This document shows positions 39,355 to 47,506 of a DNA stretch of 64,000 nt, in pieces (positions within the stretch are counted from its first letter, which is position 1; each line of letters begins with the position of its first letter). A program made the position numbers and the translations under genes. The stretch comes from Bacteroidaceae bacterium. GTDB lineage: Bacteria; Bacteroidota; Bacteroidia; Bacteroidales; Bacteroidaceae. The notes beneath the pieces are model-generated. The model saw only the letters and a list, made by a program, of their open reading frames with translations. It searched no databases and was not told the origin of the DNA. Location of the stretch: assembly GCA_024401215.1 (NCBI GenBank), contig JAKSLL010000001.1:1-64000 (forward strand), given 5' to 3'.

Positions 39355-40530
39355 ATGACTAAACGTTGTTTGATACTTGTTGCTATATCATTTTTTGCGA
39401 CCGCAGCACTTGTTGCTCAGACAAAGCAGGAGGATATTATGAGGTCAATGGAACTTGCTAATGACTATTTCATTAAGAAATATCCAGATCCAGGTAAGCC
39501 GACTTTCGTTAAAAAAGAGCGTCCTTCGAATTTGTGGACACGAGGAGTGTATTTTGAAGGATTGATGGCTTTGGCTGAGATGGAAAGGAAAATGGGGGGA
39601 GAGAAATTTGATGAATATTACAAATACATATATGACTGGGGGACAGCTCATAAATGGACACCTCGAAATGGTGTGAAAACGCGTGATGCCGATGATTATT
39701 GCTGTTGTCAGACATATCTTGATATGGGACATCCAGAGCAGACGGAGAAATGTATGGATAATCTTTTGTCAACCCGCAATGTCCCTCAGAAACAGGGGAA
39801 TGGCTCTTCTTCTGGTTCGTTTGGCGACTGGACATGGATAGATGCAATACAGATGGGGCTGCCTGTGTTGACAAAGCTGAGTGCAATGAAACAGCAGCAG
39901 GGAGATAGTGACTATCTCCGCTATGCCGAACAGGGGTGGCAAATGTATAAAGCAAGCCGTGATTCTATAGCGGGAGGATTCTTCAACAGAAAAGAGGGTC
40001 TCTGGTGGCGTGACGCTTCTTTTGTGGCTCCTTATACAACGCCAAATGGGAAGAATTGCTATTGGTCACGAGGTAACGGCTGGGTGTACGCCGCTCTTGT
40101 TAGAGCTATGGAGTCTCTCCCATCAGATCCACATCATAAGGATTATCTTAAAGATTATCTTTTGATGACAAAGGCTCTTGTGAAATGTCAACAGAGTGAT
40201 AAGTATTGGTATGCTTCTCTTGCTGATGCTCAAGACTTTGGAGGAAAGGAACTGACGGGTACTGCATTGTTTATATACGGTATGGCATGGGGCGTTCGTA
40301 ATGGCTACTTGCCAGCAAAAACTTATGAGCCTATTGTCATGAGCACTTGGGATGCAATGGTGAAGGATTGCTTACATTCAAATGGATTTTTGGGCTATGT
40401 ACAAGGGACAGGAAAGGAACCAAAGGATTCTCAACCGGTTACATACGACAAAGAACCAGATTTCGATGATTATGGACTTGGATGTTTCTTACTTTGCGGA
40501 ACAGAAATAGTTCGTATGATAAACAGATAG
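39355..40530 (+). CDS. glycoside hydrolase family 105, second copy
   Basis: 391 residues. Signal peptide to about residue 21 (LVAISFFATAALVAQ). The alpha/alpha-barrel core shows WTRGVYFEGLMAL, RDADDYCCCQTYLDMG, SFGDWTWIDAIQMGLPVL, NCYWSRGNGWVYAALVRAM and LTGTALFIYGMAWGV, typical of the GH105/GH88-like unsaturated uronyl hydrolases. It differs clearly from the other GH105 here (for example WSRGNGW in place of WGRAEGW), so a different oligosaccharide preference is likely. Transcribed from its own promoter. Confidence 0.9.
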   Translation: MTKRCLILVAISFFATAALVAQTKQEDIMRSMELANDYFIKKYPDPGKPTFVKKERPSNLWTRGVYFEGLMALAEMERKMGGEKFDEYYKYIYDWGTAHKWTPRNGVKTRDADDYCCCQTYLDMGHPEQTEKCMDNLLSTRNVPQKQGNGSSSGSFGDWTWIDAIQMGLPVLTKLSAMKQQQGDSDYLRYAEQGWQMYKASRDSIAGGFFNRKEGLWWRDASFVAPYTTPNGKNCYWSRGNGWVYAALVRAMESLPSDPHHKDYLKDYLLMTKALVKCQQSDKYWYASLADAQDFGGKELTGTALFIYGMAWGVRNGYLPAKTYEPIVMSTWDAMVKDCLHSNGFLGYVQGTGKEPKDSQPVTYDKEPDFDDYGLGCFLLCGTEIVRMINR

Positions 40531-40651
40531 ATTTTTGTCATTTGTCATAGATGAAGAATGCCTGCTTTTATCAGGCAATTGTGAATGAATACGTCTAAAT
40601 GCTATGTTTTGATAAGCAGTGTGACACCGATATAAATGGAAAAATACGATT

Positions 40652-41644
40652 ATGAAAAATTATATTAGGCTTTTATTAGTGTTTGTTTCTACGTCATTGT
40701 TATTCGTCTCTTGTGAAAACAAAGAGGGGAAGAAATCGTATGGTTCACGTTCGACGGTTCAAAGCGCTCCTTATGAACTTCTTGTTGTTGCAAATCGTAC
40801 ATGGCTGGATAACACTTCTGCAGGAGTGTGCCTTATGGATGTTGTCAAAACGCCGATTGAGGGCCTTCCGCAAGAAGAACCTAACTTTAGAGTTACGACA
40901 CTAAACCCATCTGGTTTCAATAACACTTTCAAGGTGTATGGTAATATAATTTTTGCTGAGGTCAGTCCAAAATACAAAAAAGCGGAAATGAGTGTGTCTC
41001 GAGATGAATATTGCCATCCTCAAGTCATCCTTAAAATAAGTGCTCCAGATGACGCTTCGTTTGTGAGTATTGTGAAATCAAACTCAGAAATGATATTAGA
41101 CATGTTCAATAAGCAGGAATTCTCTCGCGAGCGTACATATTTAAATAGTAAATATAGCGGCAAAGTTTTTGACCAGGCGAAGAAACAGTTTGGGGTGACT
41201 ATTAATGTGCCTCAAGATGTAGATGAGATAAAGCAGGGGAAAGATTTCTTCTGGTCATCGTCGAGCAAACAGCTTTTTAGGTTGAATGTTTGTATGTATG
41301 CCTTGCCGATGTCAGATTTGTCGTTGGAGGAGTTTGTCGCTCTTCGAGACTCTGTGATGAAAATAAACATCCCAGGTGAGCGCGAAGACCAATGGATGGA
41401 AACGGATTCCAGAACTGTTACGAACAAGATAGTCAATTTGGACAAGCGGAGTGTTGTGTCTGTAAGAGGGCTTTGGGATATGAAGAATGACGCTTTTGGT
41501 GGACCATTCGTGAGTTATCTGTATGCCGATACACTTAAAAACAGGATTCTTGTTGCTGAAGGTTTTGTGATGGCGCCAGAAGAGAAGAAACGTCCTCTTG
41601 TTCGCCAATTAGAGGCGGCTCTGCAGACTGTGACTTTTGAATAG
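40652..41644 (+). CDS. DUF4837 family lipoprotein
   Basis: 330 residues. The signal sequence LLLVFVSTSLLFVSC gives a lipidated Cys at about 21, followed by ENKEGKK. The body (YELLVVANRTWLDN, FRVTTLNPSGFNNTFKVYGNIIF, FVMAPEEKKRPLVRQLEAAL) matches the DUF4837 family, found across Bacteroidetes and without known function. It stands between the GH105 gene and the ferredoxin gene; a short hairpin TGCCTG / CAGGCA precedes it at about 40559-40580. Confidence 0.82.
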   Translation: MKNYIRLLLVFVSTSLLFVSCENKEGKKSYGSRSTVQSAPYELLVVANRTWLDNTSAGVCLMDVVKTPIEGLPQEEPNFRVTTLNPSGFNNTFKVYGNIIFAEVSPKYKKAEMSVSRDEYCHPQVILKISAPDDASFVSIVKSNSEMILDMFNKQEFSRERTYLNSKYSGKVFDQAKKQFGVTINVPQDVDEIKQGKDFFWSSSSKQLFRLNVCMYALPMSDLSLEEFVALRDSVMKINIPGEREDQWMETDSRTVTNKIVNLDKRSVVSVRGLWDMKNDAFGGPFVSYLYADTLKNRILVAEGFVMAPEEKKRPLVRQLEAALQTVTFE

Positions 41645-41732
41645 GACGGGATCCTTAGGCTATTTTCAAAAGGATAAATACTTATCGTTGAGTATCATTT
41701 TATGTTAAAGGATGTATTTTGTCTACTCAAAA

Positions 41733-41764
41733 TTTGGTATATAATTAAATCTTTCATACATTTG
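41733..41764 (+). promoter_or_regulatory. promoter of the ferredoxin gene
   Basis: TTTG (41733-41736) and TACATTTG (41757-41764), 20-bp spacer, full match to the Bacteroidetes consensus; the ATG is 51 bp downstream. Confidence 0.8.
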
Positions 41765-41814
41765 CACTCTTGAAAATAGACAATAAAAATTATTATCAAT
41801 AAAAAATAAACATT

Positions 41815-41988
41815 ATGGCTTACGTAATTAGTGACGATTGTGTTATGTGTGGAACTTGCGCTGGCGAGTGTCCATCAGGTGCTATCGCTGAAGGTGATGG
41901 CAAGTATGTAATTGATGCAGATTCATGTGTTGATTGTGGCACATGTGCTGATGCTTGTCCTGCAGGTGCAATTGCTCCAGGTGAGTAA
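41815..41988 (+). CDS. 2[4Fe-4S] ferredoxin
   Basis: 57 residues, too short for many gene finders. It has two classical cluster motifs: C9-x2-C12-x2-C15-x3-C19-P and C38-x2-C41-x2-C44-x3-C48-P, separated by an acidic linker. It starts MAYVISDDCVMCGTC and ends AIAPGE. This is a clostridial-type low-potential electron carrier, likely serving pyruvate:ferredoxin oxidoreductase or related enzymes in the cytoplasm. Strong promoter and terminator on either side make it a single-gene transcript. The high acidic content is typical. Confidence 0.96.
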   Translation: MAYVISDDCVMCGTCAGECPSGAIAEGDGKYVIDADSCVDCGTCADACPAGAIAPGE

Positions 41989-42044
41989 ATGATGTTCACA
42001 CATCAAGTTCTCTTGATGTTAGAATAGCATCGTCATTTTATGGT

Positions 42045-42083
42045 ATAGCGGCTTTCTCAGATGAGATTGTCGCTATTTTTTTG
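42045..42083 (+). terminator. terminator after the ferredoxin gene
   Basis: TAGCG pairs with CGCTA around an inner CTCA / TGAG stem, followed by TTTTTTTTG. Confidence 0.8.
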
Positions 42084-42100
42084 TTAATAATGGCATTCTT

Positions 42101-42133
42101 TTTGGTTTGAAAGTGTAAAAATTGCTATATTTG
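42101..42133 (+). promoter_or_regulatory. promoter of the GH2-like gene
   Basis: TTTG (42101-42104) and TATATTTG (42126-42133), 21-bp spacer. This places transcription start near 42140 and favours ATG 42177 over ATG 42150. Confidence 0.7.
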
Positions 42134-42176
42134 CATTTCAATCTAATTAATGTTCATAACTACTAATACTGATAGC

Positions 42177-45100
42177 ATGAGACTGAAATCTATACTTTGT
42201 GTATCCTTATTGATATTTTCGTATCTGTTTTCTTTCGCTCAAACTATGAATTTGAGTGGGCAATGGCAGTTAAAAATAGATAGAGAAGGAATAGGCGAAA
42301 GTGAAGGATGGTATAAACCGGAATTTGAATTTGACGATAATATTGAACTTCCTGCTTCTATGCCTCAGCAGATGAAGGGCGATGATATAAGCGTGAATAC
42401 AAAGTGGGTAGGTTCTTTGTATGATTCTTCTTATTTTTATAATCCTTATATGGCAAAATATAGAAAGCCAGGTAAGGATATGAAGTTGCAGTTTTTCTTG
42501 ACTCCGGATAAACATTATGTCGGCAAGGCATGGTACAAGAGAACTGTGAATGTTGATAAGGCTCAGCTTTATTCTTGCTATGAACTTTTTCTTGAGCGTC
42601 CCCATATCACTACAAAAGTATGGGTGAATGGTGTGATTGTATCAGAAAGCAAAGCAGAAAAGTCTTTGTCTGTACCGCATTCATATATTCTTCGTAATTG
42701 TTTGAAGAGTGGAGAAAATACAATTGTGATTTGTGTGGATAATGATCCGGAAACAGTAAAGGTAGGACAAGATTCTCATTCTGTCTCAGATCAGACGCAA
42801 GGCTGTTGGAATGGAATTGTTGGCAAGATAGAATTGCGCAAAAAGAATATCATCAATTCAATAAAAGTATATCCAGATGTTGATAAGAAGCAAGCAAGGG
42901 TTCGTATTGAAATAGATGGTGTTGAATCAAAAAAGCGTGAGAGTGCAGTATTGTCGTTGAAAGCTGTTGCTTTTAATGCAAGCAAAGAGCATGTTGTAGC
43001 CGCAAGCCCCAAAACTATAGATTTGAATAACGCAACATCAACTGTTGTTGAAGCTGTGATAGAAATGGGTGATGATATGCTGTTGTGGGATGAGTTTGCT
43101 CCACAGCTCTATCATCTTTATGTGCAGTTGAATGGTAAATCTGACATCGCAGGCAAGGCTGAGACGGTTTTTGGAATGCGCAAGATGGAGATTCGTGATA
43201 AGATGTTCTATCTGAATGGCAGAGAAATACAGTTGCGTGGAACGGTTGAGAACTGCGATTTCCCTAATACGGGCTATCCTCCTACTGACCTCGATTCGTG
43301 GTTGAAATTGTTTAAGACTTGTAAGTCGTATGGACTTAATCATATGCGTTTCCATTCATATTGCCCTCCTGAAGCAGCTTTTTTGGCGGCAGATATGACA
43401 GGTTTTTATATACAGCCAGAAGGGCCAAGCTGGCCAAATCATGGGGTAAAACTGGGAAGAGGGGAACCTATCGACAAATACCTTATGGATGAATCTGTTG
43501 CTATAGTTGATGAATATGGCAATCATCCTTCATTCACCTTCTATGCATTTGGAAATGAGCCAGCAGGTAACTGGGTGAAGTGGTCAACAGAGCATGTTGC
43601 TCAAATGAAAGAATATGATAATAGGCATTTGTATTGCGGCTTTTCTGTAGGAGGCGGTTGGGCTTGGCAGCCTGGCAGCGAATTTGCAGTAAAGGCAGGT
43701 GCGCGTGGATTAAATGAATGGACGAGGCGCGCTCCGGAATCCGTGGTGAACTTTGCTGCGAATATAAACACATATAATGGGAAAGATATGCCAAACACAC
43801 CTATAACAATGCCTTTTGTCTCTCACGAAACGGGACAGTGGTGCGCTTTCCCTAATTTTGATGAAATATCAAAATATACAGGTGTTAATAAGGCTAAGAA
43901 TTTCGAGATATTCCGTGATCTTCTAAAAGACAATGGAATGGAAAGCATGGGCAGAAAGTTCATGCTCGCGTCAGGTAAGTTGCAGGCTCTGTGTTATAAG
44001 GCAGAGATTGAACGTACGCTTAGGACTCCAAAATATGCTGGTTTTCAGTTACTGTCTTTAAATGACTATTCTGGTCAGGGGACTGCACTTGTTGGCGTTA
44101 CTGATGTGTTTTTCGATAATAAGGGATATATCAGCAATACTGATTTCAAACGATTCTGTTCGCCGATTGTCCCTCTTGCAAAGATTCAAAAGTTTACGTT
44201 CAAAAGCTCAGAATCTTTTGAAGCAGAAGTTGAGTTATCTCAATATTCTAGTGATGTCTTGAAAAATGCATCGGCAGAATGGACGTTATATAAGGCGTCT
44301 GATATACGATATGAAGATACAAACACAGAGAAGCAAGGTGGATGTTATGCTTCTGGCAAATTCTCTATGAAAGATTTACCTGTAGGCGGAAATGTGGAAT
44401 TAGGCAAGGTTTCTGTTCCTCTTAACGACATTGTTGAGCCTACAAAGCTTGTGTTTTCGGTAAGTGTTCCTGGAACAGAAGCTATGAATTCCTGGAATGT
44501 ATGGGTTTACCCAGAAGGCGAACTACAAATAGACAAGAAGAAGCACGCATCGAAAGTGAAGCATGGTGTTCGTCCTGGCACTTGGTTTGAAGATGGTATT
44601 TATATTACAGACAGTTTGGATGCTCAGGCTCAAGAATATCTTGCAAAAGGCAAATCTGTGCTTGTTTGTGCAGCGGGAAAAGTGTCTTATGGTAAAGAAG
44701 TTGTACAGCAATTTACTCCAGTATTTTGGAACACGTCATGGTTTAAAATGCGCCCTCCTCATACAACCGGAATATATGTAGAAAATACTCATCCGATTTT
44801 TGATTTGTTCCCAACTGATTATTACTCAGATATGCAATGGTGGGAACTCGTAAACAAGGCTCAGGTTATGCAATTTACGGATTTCCCACGCAATTTCCAA
44901 CCTCTTGTACAAAGTATTGACACATGGTTTGTGTCAAGAAAAATTGGTATGCTTTTTGAAGCAAAAGTGGGCAAAGGACGTCTTGTTATGACGACGATGG
45001 ATCTCAAAACAAACTTGGGAACTCGTATTGTGGCAGACCAGATGAAGAAGTCAATTTTGAACTATATGAAATCAGATCATTTCGCTCCAGAATGGGATAT

Positions 45101-45212
45101 TGAGGCTAAAACAATTGCGGACTTGTTTGTTAAAGAGGCTGGGAAAGTTGATATGTTCACTAACGATTCGCCTGATGAACTAAAGCCTAAATTGGATAAT
45201 TCATTAAAATAG
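42177..45212 (+). CDS. glycoside hydrolase family 2-type enzyme
   Basis: 1011 residues from ATG 42177, where the signal peptide begins (MRLKSILCVSLLIFSYLFSFAQ). An N-terminal jelly-roll domain (LSGQWQLKIDREG, LFLERPHITTKVWVNG) and an immunoglobulin-like domain lead to a TIM barrel with candidate acid/base E461 in FGNEPAG and candidate nucleophile E551 in SHETGQW. A C-terminal beta-rich region follows. Related GH2-type proteins in Bacteroidetes act on plant cell-wall side chains such as galactosides or arabinosides of pectin; the exact sugar cannot be read from sequence. Own promoter; no SusC/D genes beside it. Confidence 0.83.
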   Translation: MRLKSILCVSLLIFSYLFSFAQTMNLSGQWQLKIDREGIGESEGWYKPEFEFDDNIELPASMPQQMKGDDISVNTKWVGSLYDSSYFYNPYMAKYRKPGKDMKLQFFLTPDKHYVGKAWYKRTVNVDKAQLYSCYELFLERPHITTKVWVNGVIVSESKAEKSLSVPHSYILRNCLKSGENTIVICVDNDPETVKVGQDSHSVSDQTQGCWNGIVGKIELRKKNIINSIKVYPDVDKKQARVRIEIDGVESKKRESAVLSLKAVAFNASKEHVVAASPKTIDLNNATSTVVEAVIEMGDDMLLWDEFAPQLYHLYVQLNGKSDIAGKAETVFGMRKMEIRDKMFYLNGREIQLRGTVENCDFPNTGYPPTDLDSWLKLFKTCKSYGLNHMRFHSYCPPEAAFLAADMTGFYIQPEGPSWPNHGVKLGRGEPIDKYLMDESVAIVDEYGNHPSFTFYAFGNEPAGNWVKWSTEHVAQMKEYDNRHLYCGFSVGGGWAWQPGSEFAVKAGARGLNEWTRRAPESVVNFAANINTYNGKDMPNTPITMPFVSHETGQWCAFPNFDEISKYTGVNKAKNFEIFRDLLKDNGMESMGRKFMLASGKLQALCYKAEIERTLRTPKYAGFQLLSLNDYSGQGTALVGVTDVFFDNKGYISNTDFKRFCSPIVPLAKIQKFTFKSSESFEAEVELSQYSSDVLKNASAEWTLYKASDIRYEDTNTEKQGGCYASGKFSMKDLPVGGNVELGKVSVPLNDIVEPTKLVFSVSVPGTEAMNSWNVWVYPEGELQIDKKKHASKVKHGVRPGTWFEDGIYITDSLDAQAQEYLAKGKSVLVCAAGKVSYGKEVVQQFTPVFWNTSWFKMRPPHTTGIYVENTHPIFDLFPTDYYSDMQWWELVNKAQVMQFTDFPRNFQPLVQSIDTWFVSRKIGMLFEAKVGKGRLVMTTMDLKTNLGTRIVADQMKKSILNYMKSDHFAPEWDIEAKTIADLFVKEAGKVDMFTNDSPDELKPKLDNSLK

Positions 45213-45268
45213 CAGAGTGATTTCGTAAATATTTACAGTCTTTTTTTTATAATTCAAAATAAAAGTTT

Positions 45269-45276
45269 TAACTTTG
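45269..45276 (+). promoter_or_regulatory. -7 promoter box of the five-gene envelope cluster
   Basis: TAACTTTG, ~75 bp before the first gene. It is the only box found ahead of the cluster; later gaps are 9-61 bp, so the genes probably form one transcript. Confidence 0.55.
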
Positions 45277-45351
45277 CATTCGAAAATGATGTTAAACTTG
45301 TTTTGGTATAATTAATTTTTATAGGTGCAAGTATTAATGAACGACATAAAA

Positions 45352-46932
45352 ATGAACAAAAAGATGGGTCGACATGGTAGTCCTATGTCGATTCTGTTCG
45401 TGTTAGCCTTATTTGTAATATCTAATGTGAAAGGATATGCGCAGACTGCTGACAACGCGATGAAAGTGGAGACTTTTAACGTAATAGAACGTCTGACTTT
45501 GGCTACGAATGCTGTTGATTGGGTGACAATGACTCCAAACCTGGGATTCGAGTATGATGTCAGAAAAGAAAATTGGAACCGTTGGACAGTTGGACTCAAT
45601 GCTAAGTTGAATTTCAGCCAACAGCCATCATATAATCAGAAATTCGTATACCAGGTAAGGGAGTATAGGTTTAACTTCCGTAACTATTGGCGTCCTCGTT
45701 TCTCTGATGAGCGTTATAAGGATGATCTTGGACTTTGGCAGACAACGGGTAACCACCCAACACATATTCATTGGATTCCAGGAAAATTGTTCTCTCAGCG
45801 TCGCAAAAGCGGTCCTAAGCATGAGAAAACAGTCTATTATCGTGGTTTGTACGGATCTGTAGGTGACTATGATTTTAAGGTTTCTGATATCGCAAAGGAG
45901 GGTTCATATTTTTCTATAGGTATGATGTATGGTATCATCCGTCCTTTGTTTATATATGAGAAAGGTGGTAGTCTTAATGTGGATTTTGGATTTAGTATAG
46001 GTCCAGTAATCTATAAGGAAAAAGAATATAATAGAGACATAAATGGATATTATGTTCCAGGCGAAGAAGGTGGATATAAGATTATGCCTCTTCTACCAAC
46101 TGATATAAAAGTGGGACTTGTGTATCGCTTCGGTCATAGGACTATCCTTGATCGTTATATGTTCCGTTATGATGTTGATGCAGAATATATGGAGAGATAT
46201 GACGAGATGTGTGTCGCAAGAGAAAATGCTGCTCGTCAAAAGCGTCGTACTCAAGACTCTCTTTTCATTCAGAAGCCTTTGGATCAGGTTATGGAAGTTG
46301 CAGAACAGAAACTTGCTGCATATCCAAAGAATTCGTATCAGTATGCTGTCTTGAAGGGAGAAGTTGACCGCTTGCAAGAAGAGCGTCTTACTTTGGGAAC
46401 TGATATTGACAGTGTGACAATACTGAATCGTGATGTTATGACACGTGAGCTTCAGTATTATATGAAGCGTGCTGCGTTCTATGCTGGAGAGGTTGATGAA
46501 ACAGGTGAGTCAACTGTTGTGGATCCAAAGAAGGCAAAGAAAGAGGCAAAGAAAACTAAGGGTCAAGTTGTTGAGGCAACGAATGACTCATTAGTATCTG
46601 ATTCAACAGCGACAGGCGGTAAGGTGAAGAAGGTGAAGAAAGCTAAGGCTAATACAGAAGAAACCGAATCATCTAATGGCCAAGCAGTTGTGACAGATTC
46701 TTTGGCAACAGAAGTTAATGCTGATGCTGTCAGCGAAGAGGCGGGCTCAAAAAAGAAGTCTAAGAAGAAATCAGCAGCTGCAACCGAAGACGCTGAAGGC
46801 ACGAAGGCTAAAACTGTTCAAGAGACAAGTACAGAGTCTGTAGGCGGAGAGGATAGTAGTGCAGAGGCTACAAAGGAAGAAAAGAAATCAAGTAAAAAGT
46901 CTAAAAAGAACGCTAGTGATGATGAACAATAG
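45352..46932 (+). CDS. DUF3575-like barrel protein with long Lys/Ser/Glu-rich tail
   Basis: 526 residues from ATG 45352; ATG 45337 is possible. Signal peptide ends near KGYAQ. Residues to ~275 form a DUF3575-like outer-membrane barrel (ERLTLATNAVDWVTMTPNLGFEYDV, NRWTVGLNAKLNF, TDIKVGLVYRFGHRTI). An extra insert HIHWIPGKLFSQRRKSGPKHEKTVYYRGLY is present. From ~285 there is an alpha-helical stretch, then ~150 residues of low-complexity charged sequence (PKKAKKEAKKTK, KKKSKKKSAAATED, KSSKKSKKNASDDEQ), likely disordered and periplasmic. First gene of a tight cluster; its last 11 bp overlap the next gene. Function unknown. Confidence 0.72.
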   Translation: MNKKMGRHGSPMSILFVLALFVISNVKGYAQTADNAMKVETFNVIERLTLATNAVDWVTMTPNLGFEYDVRKENWNRWTVGLNAKLNFSQQPSYNQKFVYQVREYRFNFRNYWRPRFSDERYKDDLGLWQTTGNHPTHIHWIPGKLFSQRRKSGPKHEKTVYYRGLYGSVGDYDFKVSDIAKEGSYFSIGMMYGIIRPLFIYEKGGSLNVDFGFSIGPVIYKEKEYNRDINGYYVPGEEGGYKIMPLLPTDIKVGLVYRFGHRTILDRYMFRYDVDAEYMERYDEMCVARENAARQKRRTQDSLFIQKPLDQVMEVAEQKLAAYPKNSYQYAVLKGEVDRLQEERLTLGTDIDSVTILNRDVMTRELQYYMKRAAFYAGEVDETGESTVVDPKKAKKEAKKTKGQVVEATNDSLVSDSTATGGKVKKVKKAKANTEETESSNGQAVVTDSLATEVNADAVSEEAGSKKKSKKKSAAATEDAEGTKAKTVQETSTESVGGEDSSAEATKEEKKSSKKSKKNASDDEQ

Positions 46933-47458
46933 AATTATATCAACATTGGTGATGCTGTTCATGGCGATATGTATGAACGCTCAGCGTCTGGCTGTCAATA
47001 CTAACCTTTTGGCAGATGGATTAACGACTCCAAGTTTTGGTTTTGAGCTCACTACAGGAAATGTTACCACTTTGCATGTTAGTGCGATGGGTGGAACTCC
47101 TCTTATTGGCGCTGATAGATTTTTGGGCGTGACACCTGAATTTAGATATTGGTTTGGAGGACGTGCTATGTATCATCATTACATTGGACTTGGTGCTTTG
47201 GCAGCTAGTTATAAAGCGACACCTGGAGATGTTGTTCATGATGGAAATGCATTGGGAGGTGGAATAACATTCGGTTATGCCTTTAATTTGGGAAGCCGAG
47301 TAACTGTCAATTTCCATTCTGGTTTGGGAATGGTGCATTATATGGAAAAACGTTGGGGTGATATAGAAACACCGGAGGACTCTTGGGAGATAAACCGTTC
47401 TGGTAATATTTTTGTCCCAATAAATATGGGTATAACATTGTCATTAATTATTAAATAA
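46922..47458 (+). CDS. DUF3575 family outer-membrane protein
   Basis: 178 residues from ATG 46922, which overlaps the previous stop by 11 bp; the longer in-frame extension is shadow sequence. Signal peptide MNNRIISTLVMLFMAICMNAQ. The body (LAVNTNLLADGLTTPSFGFELTTGNVTTLHVSAM, VTPEFRYWFGGRAMYHHYIGLGALAASY, GGITFGYAFNLG, MGITLSLIIK) is a small eight-strand-type DUF3575 barrel. Such genes commonly sit next to OmpA-like and fimbrium-related genes in Bacteroidales. Translational coupling to the preceding gene suggests a joint complex. Confidence 0.82.
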   Translation: MNNRIISTLVMLFMAICMNAQRLAVNTNLLADGLTTPSFGFELTTGNVTTLHVSAMGGTPLIGADRFLGVTPEFRYWFGGRAMYHHYIGLGALAASYKATPGDVVHDGNALGGGITFGYAFNLGSRVTVNFHSGLGMVHYMEKRWGDIETPEDSWEINRSGNIFVPINMGITLSLIIK

Positions 47459-47506
47459 TTTTAGTCTATATATTAATAATGTGTATTAGACGATAAATAC
47501 ATTGAT

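Noticed and set aside
45225..45248. GTAAATATTTAC followed by T run as terminator of the GH2-like gene
   Set aside because: The stem is six A/T-rich base pairs with no loop, too weak to support as a terminator.
46859..46921. longer N-terminus of the second DUF3575 protein
   Set aside because: The extra 21 residues are the out-of-frame reading of the upstream Lys-rich tail, and the signal peptide begins at 46922.
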